Shown here: positions 1 to 6,998 of the stretch, in pieces
Layout of the letters: every line of letters begins with the position of its first letter
Position numbering within the stretch: the first letter of the stretch is position 1
Source: JAZDHV01 sp043810355
GTDB lineage: Archaea; Nanobdellota; Nanobdellia; Woesearchaeales; JAGVYU01
Length of the DNA: 21,650 nucleotides
Direction of reading: 5' to 3'
Assembly (NCBI GenBank): GCA_043810355.1
Contig: JBDROB010000072.1
Location: 1-21,650 of the forward strand
Made by a program: the position numbers and the translations under genes
The notes under the pieces: generated by a model
The model's input: the letters and a program-made list of their open reading frames with translations, nothing else
What the model was told of the DNA's origin: nothing
Databases searched by the model: none

Positions 1-136
1 GCGTTGAAAAAGTCTCCGTCCGTGCCATGTTTGCCATTGTTTGCCGTAGGCAAACATGGCATGGCTGGACGTAGCTGACCATGTTCCCATGATTCATTAT
101 GGGGTTATGGTCAGCGAAGTAGGAGATTTTCAACGC
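1..136. repeat. Three-way-junction palindromic element
   Basis: The segment folds almost completely on itself. The outer stem is GCGTTGAAAA (1-10) with its exact complement at 127-136, continued after a 2-nt bulge by 13-17 with 122-126. Arm 1 pairs 20-35 with 49-64 and includes 12 perfect bp (24-35/49-60). Arm 2 pairs 74-82 with 107-115 (9 perfect bp), with further pairs at 86-90/99-103. The heptamer GTTTGCC occurs twice (29-35 and 39-45), so the strand at 49-55 has two possible partners. The element lies 9 nt past the thpR stop codon, so it may be a 3' UTR structure or terminator. It could also be a small non-autonomous mobile element with 15-bp inverted ends, or a structured RNA. It touches the window edge, so the outer stem may extend further left. 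Confidence 0.7.
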
Positions 137-145
137 AGCCGGTCA

Positions 146-688
146 TCACATTTCAAGTTTAAATTCCCCTACCTTTTCATAGATTGGCCCATCACTTGTC
201 AGCTCACTTTTCATAAGAGTGAATTTCTCAACAGGAAAAGATTTCCCATCAATTTTAATCTTCTTCAGTTTCTCGATAAATCCTTTTTTATCATTTAGAA
301 ACTTAACCCTTCCAAGAGTGATGTGCCCAAGGAAATTCTTTTCAACAGAAAACATTTTTGAAAGAGAGAAATCAACCATTTTATGAAGGTCAAACAATTC
401 ATCTTTCTCTTTTACTCCAACCCATAACACATTGATAAAACTCTCGCTTGGAAACACCCCTAATTTATCTAAAGTTAAATCAAACTTAGAGAATTTGACA
501 GTTTCTAGCTTATTCTTTACAAATTCAGCTTTAATTTCATCCAATTCTCCTAGAAACTTAAGTGTGATATGCATATTCTGGGGTTTTACCCAATTGATTT
601 TACCTTTCTCTTCCCTCAATCCTTTAACTATATCTCCTAATTGTTCTTTTATGTCATTTGGAAGGTTCACAGCAACAAAACATCTCAT
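146..688 (-). CDS. thpR: RNA 2',3'-cyclic phosphodiesterase (ThpR/LigT, 2H family)
   Basis: The 180-residue product is a full-length member of the 2H phosphoesterase family, which opens 2',3'-cyclic phosphate ends on RNA and was first described as a 2'-5' RNA ligase. Both signature HxTx motifs are present: H40-I-T42 in MHITLKFLG and H122-I-T124 in GHITLGRV. They lie about 80 residues apart, as expected for the two-lobed fold. The N-terminus MRCFVAVNLP is typical of the family. The ATG at 688 sits about 24 bp downstream of a TATA-like TTTATATTT (708-716) with no Shine-Dalgarno sequence between, so the mRNA is probably leaderless. It acts in the cytoplasm, probably in tRNA or other RNA end repair. 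Its neighbours give no further hint. The palindromic element at 1-136 follows its stop codon. Confidence 0.95.
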   Translation of the reverse strand: MRCFVAVNLPNDIKEQLGDIVKGLREEKGKINWVKPQNMHITLKFLGELDEIKAEFVKNKLETVKFSKFDLTLDKLGVFPSESFINVLWVGVKEKDELFDLHKMVDFSLSKMFSVEKNFLGHITLGRVKFLNDKKGFIEKLKKIKIDGKSFPVEKFTLMKSELTSDGPIYEKVGEFKLEM

Positions 689-703
689 ATGATAATAGAA
701 TTA

Positions 704-718
704 TGATAAATATAAATA
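704..718 (-). promoter_or_regulatory. TATA box for thpR
   Basis: The minus strand reads ATATTTATATTTATC here. Its centre is about 24 bp before the thpR ATG, the archaeal TATA-to-start distance, so transcription should begin at or next to the start codon. Confidence 0.5.
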
Positions 719-779
719 TCTTACTTAAATGAATAAAAAAATAAAAATTATATTAAAAGAAAAATAAAGTCATGAGTTA

Positions 780-1250
780 TTATTTCTTATCTTCTTCAAG
801 ATCTTCATCAACAGGCTCTTCATCTTCAGGAGCTTCTTCCTCAGCTGATGATTCATCTTCAGGAGCCTCTTCTTCAGAATCTTCCTTTGGCTCTTCTCCA
901 AAATCTTCTGAATCTTCTTCTGATTCCTCTTGTGGAGATTCAGGCTCTGATTCAGCTTCCTCTTCAGGAGCTTCATCAGCAGGTTCATCTGTTGGAGCTT
1001 CTTCTGCATGATCATTTCCTTGACCAACAACTTCAGCAAATCCTACTCTCCTCAGGACTCTTGTCACTTTGACTCTTACTTCATCACCCTCTCGAGTGTT
1101 AGGGACAAATAAGACAAAGCCATCCTTTTTTGCGACTCCATCTCCCTTCTCTCCTACTGCTTCTATCTTTACATCCATCTCATCGCCGACTCTAACTGGC
1201 GCAGTTACTCTACGTGGCCTAAAACCACTATCATTTCTATCTCCATACAT
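780..1250 (-). CDS. TRAM-domain protein with acidic C-terminal tail
   Basis: A small protein with a TRAM domain at about residues 18-78 (VGDEMDVKIEAVGEKGDGVA, then a VLFVPNTREGDEVRVKVTRV-like core), followed by an 80-residue tail made almost only of Glu, Asp, Ser, Pro and Ala. Stand-alone TRAM proteins are typical of archaea; in methanogens they bind RNA and act as RNA chaperones. The tail is unusual because most stand-alone TRAM proteins end soon after the domain. Two in-frame ATGs are possible, at 1256 and 1250. The Shine-Dalgarno AGGTG at 1259-1263 is only 2 nt from the first but 8 nt from the second, so 1250 is chosen (156 residues). A TATA box lies at 1297-1306. Cytoplasmic RNA binding is inferred from the family. 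Confidence 0.9.
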   Translation of the reverse strand: MYGDRNDSGFRPRRVTAPVRVGDEMDVKIEAVGEKGDGVAKKDGFVLFVPNTREGDEVRVKVTRVLRRVGFAEVVGQGNDHAEEAPTDEPADEAPEEEAESEPESPQEESEEDSEDFGEEPKEDSEEEAPEDESSAEEEAPEDEEPVDEDLEEDKK

Positions 1251-1296
1251 GTTCATTTCACCTATCTATCTTATCAAATCAAGCACCTATATGATG

Positions 1297-1306
1297 CTTT
1301 ATATAC
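1297..1306 (-). promoter_or_regulatory. TATA box for the TRAM gene
   Basis: The minus strand reads GTATATAAAG. A start site about 25 nt downstream (near 1273) would leave a leader of some 20-25 nt that contains the AGGTG ribosome-binding site at 1259-1263. Confidence 0.55.
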
Positions 1307-1351
1307 TACAAGTGTATTTCTATTTATAAATTTACTCCTTTTTTCTTGTCC

Positions 1352-1384
1352 ATATATCGAATTTCCATCGATATATTTATATTA
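1352..1384 (+). promoter_or_regulatory. Inverted repeat next to TATA box of the 1406 gene
   Basis: ATATATCGA (1352-1360) and TCGATATAT (1368-1376) are a perfect 9-bp inverted repeat with a 7-nt spacer. It abuts a TATA-like TTTATATTA (1376-1384) whose centre lies about 26 bp before the ATG at 1406. The layout suits a leaderless promoter with an operator at the TATA/BRE position; the operator role is inference. Confidence 0.45.
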
Positions 1385-1405
1385 ATTAAAATCAGATACT
1401 ATAAT

Positions 1406-2170
1406 ATGGAGATTATATCTATCATATTGATAATAGGGGGTATATTTGTTCTTTTTTTAATTCTTGGATTCTTATTTAGGAAATATTTTTCTGCATTCTT
1501 TCTTGATGGAGTTGACCTTGTCCTGAGTTTTGTCGATGAGTTTTTTGGAGGAGCTTTGATGCTGGATTGGGGTGACTGGATTGCAGCTATTATCATATTT
1601 GCAAAAGAAAGGAAGATCACTAATTGGTGGCTTGCTGTCATTGTTGCAATGGAAGCTGCAAATTTTATACCAGGACTTGACTATATTACAAATTTTTTTC
1701 CTGCAGTCACTATTGTCAGGTTTGCCTGCAATAAATATAGGACTGTTGAGAAAAAGAAAAAAAAGATTGAAGAGGACATATCGCTTGCTGAAAAGGCTGG
1801 TATTGATGTCAAGAAAGAAAAGCATGAACTGGAAGAGATCAACAAGCTTATTGAAAAAGAGAATCCTGTTGATGCATTGAAAAAGGCAAAAAGATCAGAA
1901 CAAGAGATTTCTGAGAAACTTATAGAGTTTGTCGACAATATTATATCATCTGTAAAGGGAATGATTCAAAAGATAGCTGATCAGGATATTTATGCCTCGC
2001 CTGAAGCAGTCCAAGTTCTCCAGCATGGTGTTGATCAATGCATGGATCTATTAAGAATGGCAAAACAAGCCAATGATGACAAGGATTTTAATTCTGCCCT
2101 TAATGATGCAATGAGTGCCAAAGGTATCATCACCCATTCAGTTGAAAGGTTCAACAGTTATGTTGAATAA
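1406..2170 (+). CDS. Membrane protein with long coiled-coil domain, unknown function
   Basis: I do not recognise this 254-residue protein. It starts with a strong TM helix (about residues 3-24), has further hydrophobic segments around residues 30-50, 57-66 and 74-105 that may be TM helices or hairpins, then a basic stretch with KKKKK and a mostly helical, charged region to the C-terminus (Glu/Lys heptads at about 113-190, Ala/Asp-rich helices after). That suggests a membrane-anchored protein with a cytoplasmic coiled coil. It is the only plus-strand gene in the window. The frame is open upstream to a TTG at 1346, but ATG 1406 is preferred: the preceding codons are promoter-like AT sequence and a TATA box sits at the leaderless distance. 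The 3' flank is A-rich and meets the radA 3' end at 2235. Confidence 0.85.
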   Translation: MEIISIILIIGGIFVLFLILGFLFRKYFSAFFLDGVDLVLSFVDEFFGGALMLDWGDWIAAIIIFAKERKITNWWLAVIVAMEAANFIPGLDYITNFFPAVTIVRFACNKYRTVEKKKKKIEEDISLAEKAGIDVKKEKHELEEINKLIEKENPVDALKKAKRSEQEISEKLIEFVDNIISSVKGMIQKIADQDIYASPEAVQVLQHGVDQCMDLLRMAKQANDDKDFNSALNDAMSAKGIITHSVERFNSYVE

Positions 2171-2234
2171 CAACAATAAAGATGATAATAATTCTCAATC
2201 TACACAAAAAAAACAAAAAAGACTAAAAAAGCAA

Positions 2235-3383
2235 TTAAAGGTCTTTGATTCCTTGGTCTGTAAGCAAAAATGCTGCTTCTCCATCTGGTAGCGAAGGACT
2301 GTCAACTAACTTAGCTACTCGGCTTCCTTTCTTTCCCCTTCTCAAGTAAACTCTTGTTGTTGAATTATGAGCGACAATATGCCCTCCAATAGCTGCTGTT
2401 GGGTCACCAAAAAAAACATCTGGTTTTGCCATGACTTGATTTGTGACATAAACTACTAGATTATGTGTGTTTGCAACCTTGCTCAAAACATGCATATGTT
2501 TGTTAAGTTTCTGTTGTCTGCCTGCCAATGTTCCTCTTCCCACAAACTCTGCTCTAAAATGCGAGGTTAGACTATCAACAATGATCGCTTTTACATTTAA
2601 TCCTTGTTTTTTTATCAGGTCCTCTACTTTTTCAGCTAAAAGCATCTGATGGTCTGAGTTGAATGCCCTTGCCACTTTGATGTTTCTTAGCACTTCAATA
2701 GGATCTAATCCTAGGGATGTTGCTATTTGCTGGATTCTCTCTGGTCTGAATGTATTTTCAGTGTCAATAAATACTGAAATTCCGCCTGCACCCCCCTTTG
2801 ATATAGGCAATTGGGTCATGACAGCTAATTGGTGTGCAATTTGGCTTTTTCCAGAACCATATTCCCCAAAGAATTCTGTTATTGAAGCAGTTTCAACACC
2901 TCCTCCAAGCAGTTTGTCAACTTCCTTGCTTCCTAAGCTTACTTTTATGACTAAAGCTCTTTTTCTCAGCAGATCTTCACCTGATTCAAATCCCATATCA
3001 AGTGAACTCCTTGCAACTGCTATTATTCTTTTTGCAACAGCATCTCCAATTCCTGCTGCTTCAATCAATTCTCCTGGACTCGCTACTGCTAATGACATCA
3101 GGTCTGTGTAGCCGACAGATTCAAGCTTCTCAGCTGTTGCAGGTCCGACTCCTGGTAATTCTCTGACAGATAATTCTTTTTTTCCTTCTGGCTCTTCAAT
3201 CTTCACTTCTTGTGTTTCTTCAAGCTCTGGCTCTTTAATCTCTTCAGATTTTTTATCCTTTACAGACCTCTCAATTTCCACTTCTTGAGCTTCTTCAGTT
3301 TCTGGTTCTTTAATTTCTTCCATTTCTTCAGGTAATTCTCCTTTCTTTTTATTTTTTACCTTAATTATGAGTTCTTGTTTCAT
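2235..3383 (-). CDS. radA: DNA repair and recombination protein RadA
   Basis: Archaeal RadA (382 residues), the RecA/Rad51-family ATPase that forms filaments on single-stranded DNA and performs strand exchange. Residues 71-125 hold the helix-hairpin-helix N-domain (LPGVGPATAEKL, then GIGDAVAKRI). Walker A is G173-EYGSGKS-180 and Walker B ends at D270 in KAIIVDSLTSHFR. A polymerisation-type FxxA-like segment and the L1/L2 regions fall where expected. Odd feature: about 65 extra N-terminal residues containing two copies of an EEIKEPE...EVEIE-like acidic unit. The start is set by a strong Shine-Dalgarno AAGGAGG (3389-3395), 5 nt before the ATG. It lies 54 nt downstream of the small 3438-3737 gene and is probably co-transcribed with it from the promoter near 3860. 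Confidence 0.98.
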   Translation of the reverse strand: MKQELIIKVKNKKKGELPEEMEEIKEPETEEAQEVEIERSVKDKKSEEIKEPELEETQEVKIEEPEGKKELSVRELPGVGPATAEKLESVGYTDLMSLAVASPGELIEAAGIGDAVAKRIIAVARSSLDMGFESGEDLLRKRALVIKVSLGSKEVDKLLGGGVETASITEFFGEYGSGKSQIAHQLAVMTQLPISKGGAGGISVFIDTENTFRPERIQQIATSLGLDPIEVLRNIKVARAFNSDHQMLLAEKVEDLIKKQGLNVKAIIVDSLTSHFRAEFVGRGTLAGRQQKLNKHMHVLSKVANTHNLVVYVTNQVMAKPDVFFGDPTAAIGGHIVAHNSTTRVYLRRGKKGSRVAKLVDSPSLPDGEAAFLLTDQGIKDL

Positions 3384-3437
3384 TTTATCCTCCTTTTCTA
3401 TTTTTGATACTTCTTGATGATCTATGCATTAAACACC

Positions 3438-3737
3438 TTAAACTACTACCTCTTCTGTAACAGAAAGATGATCTTGTCCTTTTAGGACAAGATATTCATA
3501 AGCTTTTTTTGTAACCAATTCAACTTTTGGCAGATCATTGATTCTCATAGAATTAGTTGACTGCCATTTGCCTTCTTTATCTAAATAATTTCTGTCAAGA
3601 GATATTGTCTTGTATTTGACATTTTCCCCAGTTGTCTTATTCTGGCCGTCATTTGTCCAGATTGTTGCAGAAATCGATCCTGCCTTAAACTTTTTTTCTG
3701 GCTGATTGCCAGATCCACTTTTTTGGTCTTTTTCCAT
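3438..3737 (-). CDS. Small conserved protein upstream of radA, possible ssDNA-binding
   Basis: A 99-residue protein with a polar N-terminal tail (Gly/Ser/Gln/Lys) and a compact, probably beta-rich core: FKAGSISATIWTN, then KTISLDRNYLDKEGKW, then MRINDLPKVELVTKKAYEYL. I recognise this style from small uncharacterised archaeal and phage proteins but cannot name the family with confidence. Its place ahead of radA and near RPA suggests a role with single-stranded DNA (inference). The frame is open to a GTG at 3746, but the Shine-Dalgarno GAGGTGG (about 3743-3749) is 5-6 nt before ATG 3737, which is therefore chosen. Its first 18 codons are overlapped by an upstream ORF in another frame (3685-3762), and a SD-pairing hairpin lies in its leader. 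Confidence 0.85.
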   Translation of the reverse strand: MEKDQKSGSGNQPEKKFKAGSISATIWTNDGQNKTTGENVKYKTISLDRNYLDKEGKWQSTNSMRINDLPKVELVTKKAYEYLVLKGQDHLSVTEEVVV

Positions 3738-3762
3738 AGAAACCACCTCTTGGTTTTCCCAT
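3685..3762 (-). CDS. Upstream ORF of 25 codons in the radA-unit leader
   Basis: An ATG at 3762 opens a 25-codon frame (MGKPRGGFYGKR..., basic, ends KKV) that runs into the first 18 codons of the 3437-3737 gene in a different frame. The best Shine-Dalgarno in the leader, AAGGAGG at 3774-3780, lies 11 nt before this ATG. The Shine-Dalgarno of the downstream gene is inside this ORF, so ribosomes translating one must affect the other. It could be a regulatory upstream ORF or simply a chance frame. The good SD speaks for translation; the long spacing and short length speak against a functional peptide. Confidence 0.35.
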   Translation of the reverse strand: MGKPRGGFYGKRPKKWIWQSARKKV

Positions 3763-3773
3763 TTTATTTCAAC

Positions 3774-3816
3774 CCTCCTTAGTTAGAAGCCAATGCTTTC
3801 GCATCACTTCAGGAGG
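3774..3816 (-). promoter_or_regulatory. Leader hairpin pairing the Shine-Dalgarno of the radA unit
   Basis: On the minus strand CCTCCT (3816-3811) pairs with AGGAGG (3779-3774), which is the core of the leader's strongest Shine-Dalgarno. Nested inside are GAAG/CTTC (3810-3807 with 3789-3786) and ATGC/GCAT (3804-3801 with 3796-3793) closed by a GAAA tetraloop, a GNRA loop. Three collinear stems ending in a GNRA loop and covering an SD are the form of a translational on/off switch. No known riboswitch class is recognised. Confidence 0.5.
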
Positions 3817-3857
3817 TGAGGCGCTCTTTCAAGCTAATCTATAATAAAATCTAGCTT

Positions 3858-3868
3858 ATTTATATACT
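3858..3868 (-). promoter_or_regulatory. TATA box of the small-protein/radA unit
   Basis: The minus strand reads TATATAAATA-like sequence (plus strand TATTTATATA). A start about 25 nt downstream (near 3833) gives a leader of about 70 nt before ATG 3762 and 96 nt before ATG 3737, enough to hold the SD-pairing hairpin. The rest of the gap up to 4037 shows a short direct repeat GTCCAGT (3881-3894) and no supported gene. Confidence 0.5.
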
Positions 3869-4037
3869 TCACACCAGAATGTCCAGTGTCCAGTGCTCCT
3901 TCTTTTTAGACTATTCATTTAATACAGCCCATGTATTCTTCAGATTCAAAGGAATTCGTTTAAATGAAGTTATGTGCAATATGAGAAGAGTTTCTTAAGT
4001 TACTATGATAACCAATTTTCCTTTCGGTAATCCTAAT

Positions 4038-4511
4038 CTAATAACCAACCATCAAAAACACCAGAAATACATATAGGAAAACAACACCTATTGATTCTAA
4101 CAACCCTCCTGTGTGGCAGATTCCTTTTATCCTTATATGGCATATTGGCCTGAACAGGACAATCCCTTCTTTTGTCATTGAATCAAGCAGTACATGCCCT
4201 AAAAAACCTATAAGAAAACCTGCAGCAGCTGCAGTATTCAATAAATAAAACAAAGCAGAAATAACAAGCCCAAATATGATTGAATGGACAAATCCTCTAT
4301 GCCCAAGGGAAAAATTGATAATTTTTGAAAAAATGCCTAACTCTTTCCCAACCTTTGATCTTGGCTGGTCTAGATCAGATATCACACCTCCTATCACAAC
4401 CATGAAAAAGAATATCATTTCATTTATTGTTCCAATAAAACTTAATACGTCAAATCTTAACAACAATAAACCGATCATCAAAGAAAACAGCAAGTGTGTT
4501 ATAAACATCAT
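4038..4511 (-). CDS. YdjM/DUF457-like membrane-bound metal-dependent hydrolase
   Basis: A polytopic membrane protein of 157 residues. It carries the pattern of the YdjM (LexA-regulated, membrane-bound hydrolase) family: an early ITH (H6), GGVISDLDQPRS with D46/D48, GHRGFVHS (H71, H76), and GHVLLDSMT (H106, D110), plus four or so TM helices. The His/Asp set is that of a metal site at the membrane face; the substrate is unknown for the family in general. The frame is open to a TTG at 4562 inside the RPA gene, but ATG 4511 is preferred because the RPA stop (4531-4533) and a GAGGT sequence precede it and translation is likely coupled. The tandem ATG at 4508 is an equal candidate. Co-transcription with RPA is likely. 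Confidence 0.85.
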   Translation of the reverse strand: MMFITHLLFSLMIGLLLLRFDVLSFIGTINEMIFFFMVVIGGVISDLDQPRSKVGKELGIFSKIINFSLGHRGFVHSIIFGLVISALFYLLNTAAAAGFLIGFLGHVLLDSMTKEGIVLFRPICHIRIKGICHTGGLLESIGVVFLYVFLVFLMVGY

Positions 4512-4530
4512 TTTATCAGTGGTATTTACC

Positions 4531-5571
4531 TCATTGATTGGATTGATTTGAACTTTGAGCAATACTTTCTTTGTTTAACTTCTCTGCAGTCTTGTTCAGT
4601 TCTTCAATCTCTTTGTTTGGGTCAGGTTCAAGATTTATGTCATTTGCAATAAACTCTAGCCTGTCAAACATCTCATTTTTCTGCACTCTTCCGATTATTT
4701 TCACAATCTTTCCCATCAACTCATTTTTTACATCATTGAATGCTTCAATATCATCCTTGTACCTTATCATTTCTTGTTTCGGTTTGCTAGTCAATTTCTC
4801 TGCTTGAATTGAGAAAAATGTTGCCCTCATATTATCTGTTCCATCATCAATAAATGTATTGATTACATAGGAAAAATCAGGTTGGATTACTCCATGGACT
4901 AAACATTCATATTTTTCTTCCCTCAGCCTTGCCCTTTTATTGCAATGAGGGCATACCTCATAAAATTTTGGTTCAAATACTTGCACAATTGTTGCCAATA
5001 CTTCAACTTTTTCATCACTTGATGTCAAATCTTTTATCTGTTTTCTTACAGTAAGATTATTGACATCAGGCATATCAACATTGTTTGGATTCACTGACAA
5101 TATAGATTTGTCATTTAAATGGACTTCTTTTCTTCCTTGATTCTCCCTTACATATCCTCCACTTATCTTGACGACAGTATTTGGGATTACATTTTTTAGA
5201 TTATCACACTGGTCACCCCAGCAGACTATCCTGATAGATCCAGATTGGTCTGAGAGGACAAATGATCCTACTTTGCCTGATCTTTCTCCTGTATTGAATT
5301 CTCTGACATCAAAGACTTGTGTTACTCTTCCAATTGTTTCTACACTTCTCATCCCAGATAGAATATTCTTGATCTCAAGCTTGCCCGATATATTTTCAAA
5401 CAGCTTTACACCTAGCTCATTGGCTATGATATGTGCGGCTCCTTCCTTTGAGATAAGCCCAGACAGCTGTTTGAGTTTTGCGTCAATCTTTGCATCTATC
5501 TCTTGTTCAGAAATTCCAGCAGTTTCCTTTATTTTGCTGATAATGTTCTCATATGGTATTTTTATCATCAA
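4531..5571 (-). CDS. rpa: Replication protein A (ssDNA-binding, two OB folds, zinc finger)
   Basis: A 346-residue archaeal RPA large-subunit-like protein that coats single-stranded DNA in replication, repair and recombination. An N-terminal helical region (1-70) is followed by OB fold 1 at about 77-160 (TIGRVTQVFDVREF, FVLSDQSGSIRIVCWG) and OB fold 2 at about 187-310. OB fold 2 contains a zinc ribbon: C207-PH-C210, C223 and H227 (the last ligand His rather than Cys). The C-terminal 35 residues are acidic then Ser/Gln/Asn-rich and likely disordered. The ATG at 5571 is followed at once by a second ATG. A TATA box centred near 5597 lies 26 bp upstream, which fits a leaderless transcript independent of the pilin-like series. 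Its closeness to radA suits a recombination neighbourhood. Confidence 0.95.
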   Translation of the reverse strand: MMIKIPYENIISKIKETAGISEQEIDAKIDAKLKQLSGLISKEGAAHIIANELGVKLFENISGKLEIKNILSGMRSVETIGRVTQVFDVREFNTGERSGKVGSFVLSDQSGSIRIVCWGDQCDNLKNVIPNTVVKISGGYVRENQGRKEVHLNDKSILSVNPNNVDMPDVNNLTVRKQIKDLTSSDEKVEVLATIVQVFEPKFYEVCPHCNKRARLREEKYECLVHGVIQPDFSYVINTFIDDGTDNMRATFFSIQAEKLTSKPKQEMIRYKDDIEAFNDVKNELMGKIVKIIGRVQKNEMFDRLEFIANDINLEPDPNKEIEELNKTAEKLNKESIAQSSNQSNQ

Positions 5572-5588
5572 GAATTTCTGATAGGAAT

Positions 5589-5603
5589 TGATTTATATAT
5601 ATT
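5589..5603 (-). promoter_or_regulatory. TATA box for RPA
   Basis: The minus strand reads AAATATATATAAATC. Its centre is about 26 bp before the RPA ATG at 5571 and no Shine-Dalgarno intervenes, so the RPA mRNA is probably leaderless. It lies just beyond the stop codon of the long pilin-like series. Confidence 0.55.
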
Positions 5604-5627
5604 TGGGTTTTCTAGTATAATGGATTT

Positions 5628-6998
5628 TTACGCTTCTGATTCACATCCGCCTAATTCCTCACATTTTTCCATGACTGATTTTACAAATAAATCCTCTTTT
5701 ACATCTTCTGTTGGGCAGATATCATTGCCATAATGATATCTGTAAACAGCCCCTTCAATACTCCCACACTCTCCCAAATAGTTCTCAATAATTCTTGCTC
5801 CGCATTCAATATTCTTATCGACCTCTATTATGGAATCTGTATCAGTAATAAAATCTTCACACTTGTCTAGAGCAACATCATATTCTAAGTTCATTAATCC
5901 ATACCTGCATGAAATCTTATGATTTAAGTATCCATTTACATCAATCAGATTATTGCAACCATATTTTATGCAATCAAATGAATTGACTTTTGATTTCCAT
6001 TGAGTCTCTTTTGAAACAATTGAATTTATATTATTGATATTTCGACTGCTTTCTTTGTCCATCACTGACTTAATGAGATTTGGATTAATCTTCTTGTTTT
6101 TTGAAGATATCTCAACTATGCTGTCAATCACTTCCTGTAGGCCTTCTGGGGAGATAAAAGGTTTTTTCAATATTGGAACATCATTGCTCATGATATAAAA
6201 TGCAAATTTTATCTTTATTTTATCTTTTTCAAATAATAATTCTTCTGAATCATATTCAACAATAAATGTTCTGTTCCCTTCATACAATGTATTTATCCGA
6301 TTCAAATCTAGCTCTTCATTGACACAAACCTTCAGCTCATCCTCATCGTCAATTGTATAGCATTTGTTGACAACACTTTTTACAGTATCTATCAATGAAT
6401 TGTATTCATCAAGATAATAGTCTACCTGCACAAAAAAGTTGGGTTTTATTGAATATATGTATCCCATTTCTTCATGGTTTAGGTTTTTGTCTGCAAATCC
6501 ATAAACATTTAACTTTTTCTCATCCTGGACTGTCAGGAGTTCATAATTATTGTTAGGTATTGTGACTAGATTTTTCTCCTCTTTTTTCTCAAGAGTGATA
6601 TTATAGATATCTGCATATCCTTTTAAATAATTTTTTACATGAGAATTATATGATTTTTCATATTCAGGAAAACATTCATTCTTGTCTTTTCCTTTCTCAA
6701 TCCAATAATAGACTCCTGGCTCTATCTCTCTGCATTTTGATTCATAAAATCCGCCTTTTCTTGCTAGTTCATATGCTGCTTTTTGTGTTGCATACTCTCC
6801 TGATTTATCTATATAGATTAATGAGTTCTCTGGATTTTGCATTGCACTCAAGAGTCCAAACTGCAGCTCGCCTAATTTTCTATTGTCTGAAATAGCCTTA
6901 TGTTTTGCATTGAATGCATTGAATGCTATTATCATGACTACTAGAAATATGAAGGGTATTGCTGCTGTCAAGAAAATTGACCCTTTTTTTCTTTTCAT
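5628..6998 (-). CDS. Pilin-like membrane-anchored protein with SLT/lysozyme-like domain
   Basis: A 456-residue exported protein, last gene of the long series. MKRKKG is followed by a hydrophobic helix (about 7-28), the form of a class III signal peptide. The middle (30-280) is unrecognised. The C-terminal part (about 285-430) looks like a soluble lytic transglycosylase fold: INPNLIKSVMDKES with catalytic-type Glu316, then SCRYGLMNL (363-371, matching the family's S-x-x-GLMQ element), then GARIIENYL and AVYRYHYG (417-424, in the place of AYNAG). Nine Cys fall in this part, so disulfides are likely. Family knowledge says such domains cut glycan chains of peptidoglycan; an archaeal cell has none, so the target may be another cell or another glycan. 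The start is set at ATG 6998; ATG 7004 in frame is possible. Confidence 0.85.
   Translation of the reverse strand: MKRKKGSIFLTAAIPFIFLVVMIIAFNAFNAKHKAISDNRKLGELQFGLLSAMQNPENSLIYIDKSGEYATQKAAYELARKGGFYESKCREIEPGVYYWIEKGKDKNECFPEYEKSYNSHVKNYLKGYADIYNITLEKKEEKNLVTIPNNNYELLTVQDEKKLNVYGFADKNLNHEEMGYIYSIKPNFFVQVDYYLDEYNSLIDTVKSVVNKCYTIDDEDELKVCVNEELDLNRINTLYEGNRTFIVEYDSEELLFEKDKIKIKFAFYIMSNDVPILKKPFISPEGLQEVIDSIVEISSKNKKINPNLIKSVMDKESSRNINNINSIVSKETQWKSKVNSFDCIKYGCNNLIDVNGYLNHKISCRYGLMNLEYDVALDKCEDFITDTDSIIEVDKNIECGARIIENYLGECGSIEGAVYRYHYGNDICPTEDVKEDLFVKSVMEKCEELGGCESEA

Noticed and set aside
1..136. tRNA or tmRNA-like gene in the cloverleaf
   Set aside because: The arms are too long, there is no T-loop GTTCGA-type sequence, no anticodon arm and no CCA-end layout.
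772..1011. Ser/Gly-rich plus-strand frame
   Set aside because: It mirrors the Glu/Asp/Ala-rich acidic tail of the TRAM protein; low-complexity shadow.
1346..1405. TTG-started 20-codon extension of the coiled-coil membrane protein
   Set aside because: The stretch contains the inverted repeat and TATA box, and the ATG at 1406 fits a leaderless start.
3858..3921. A 20-codon minus-strand frame upstream of the radA unit
   Set aside because: It overlaps the TATA box, has no ribosome-binding site placed well and no sequence features.
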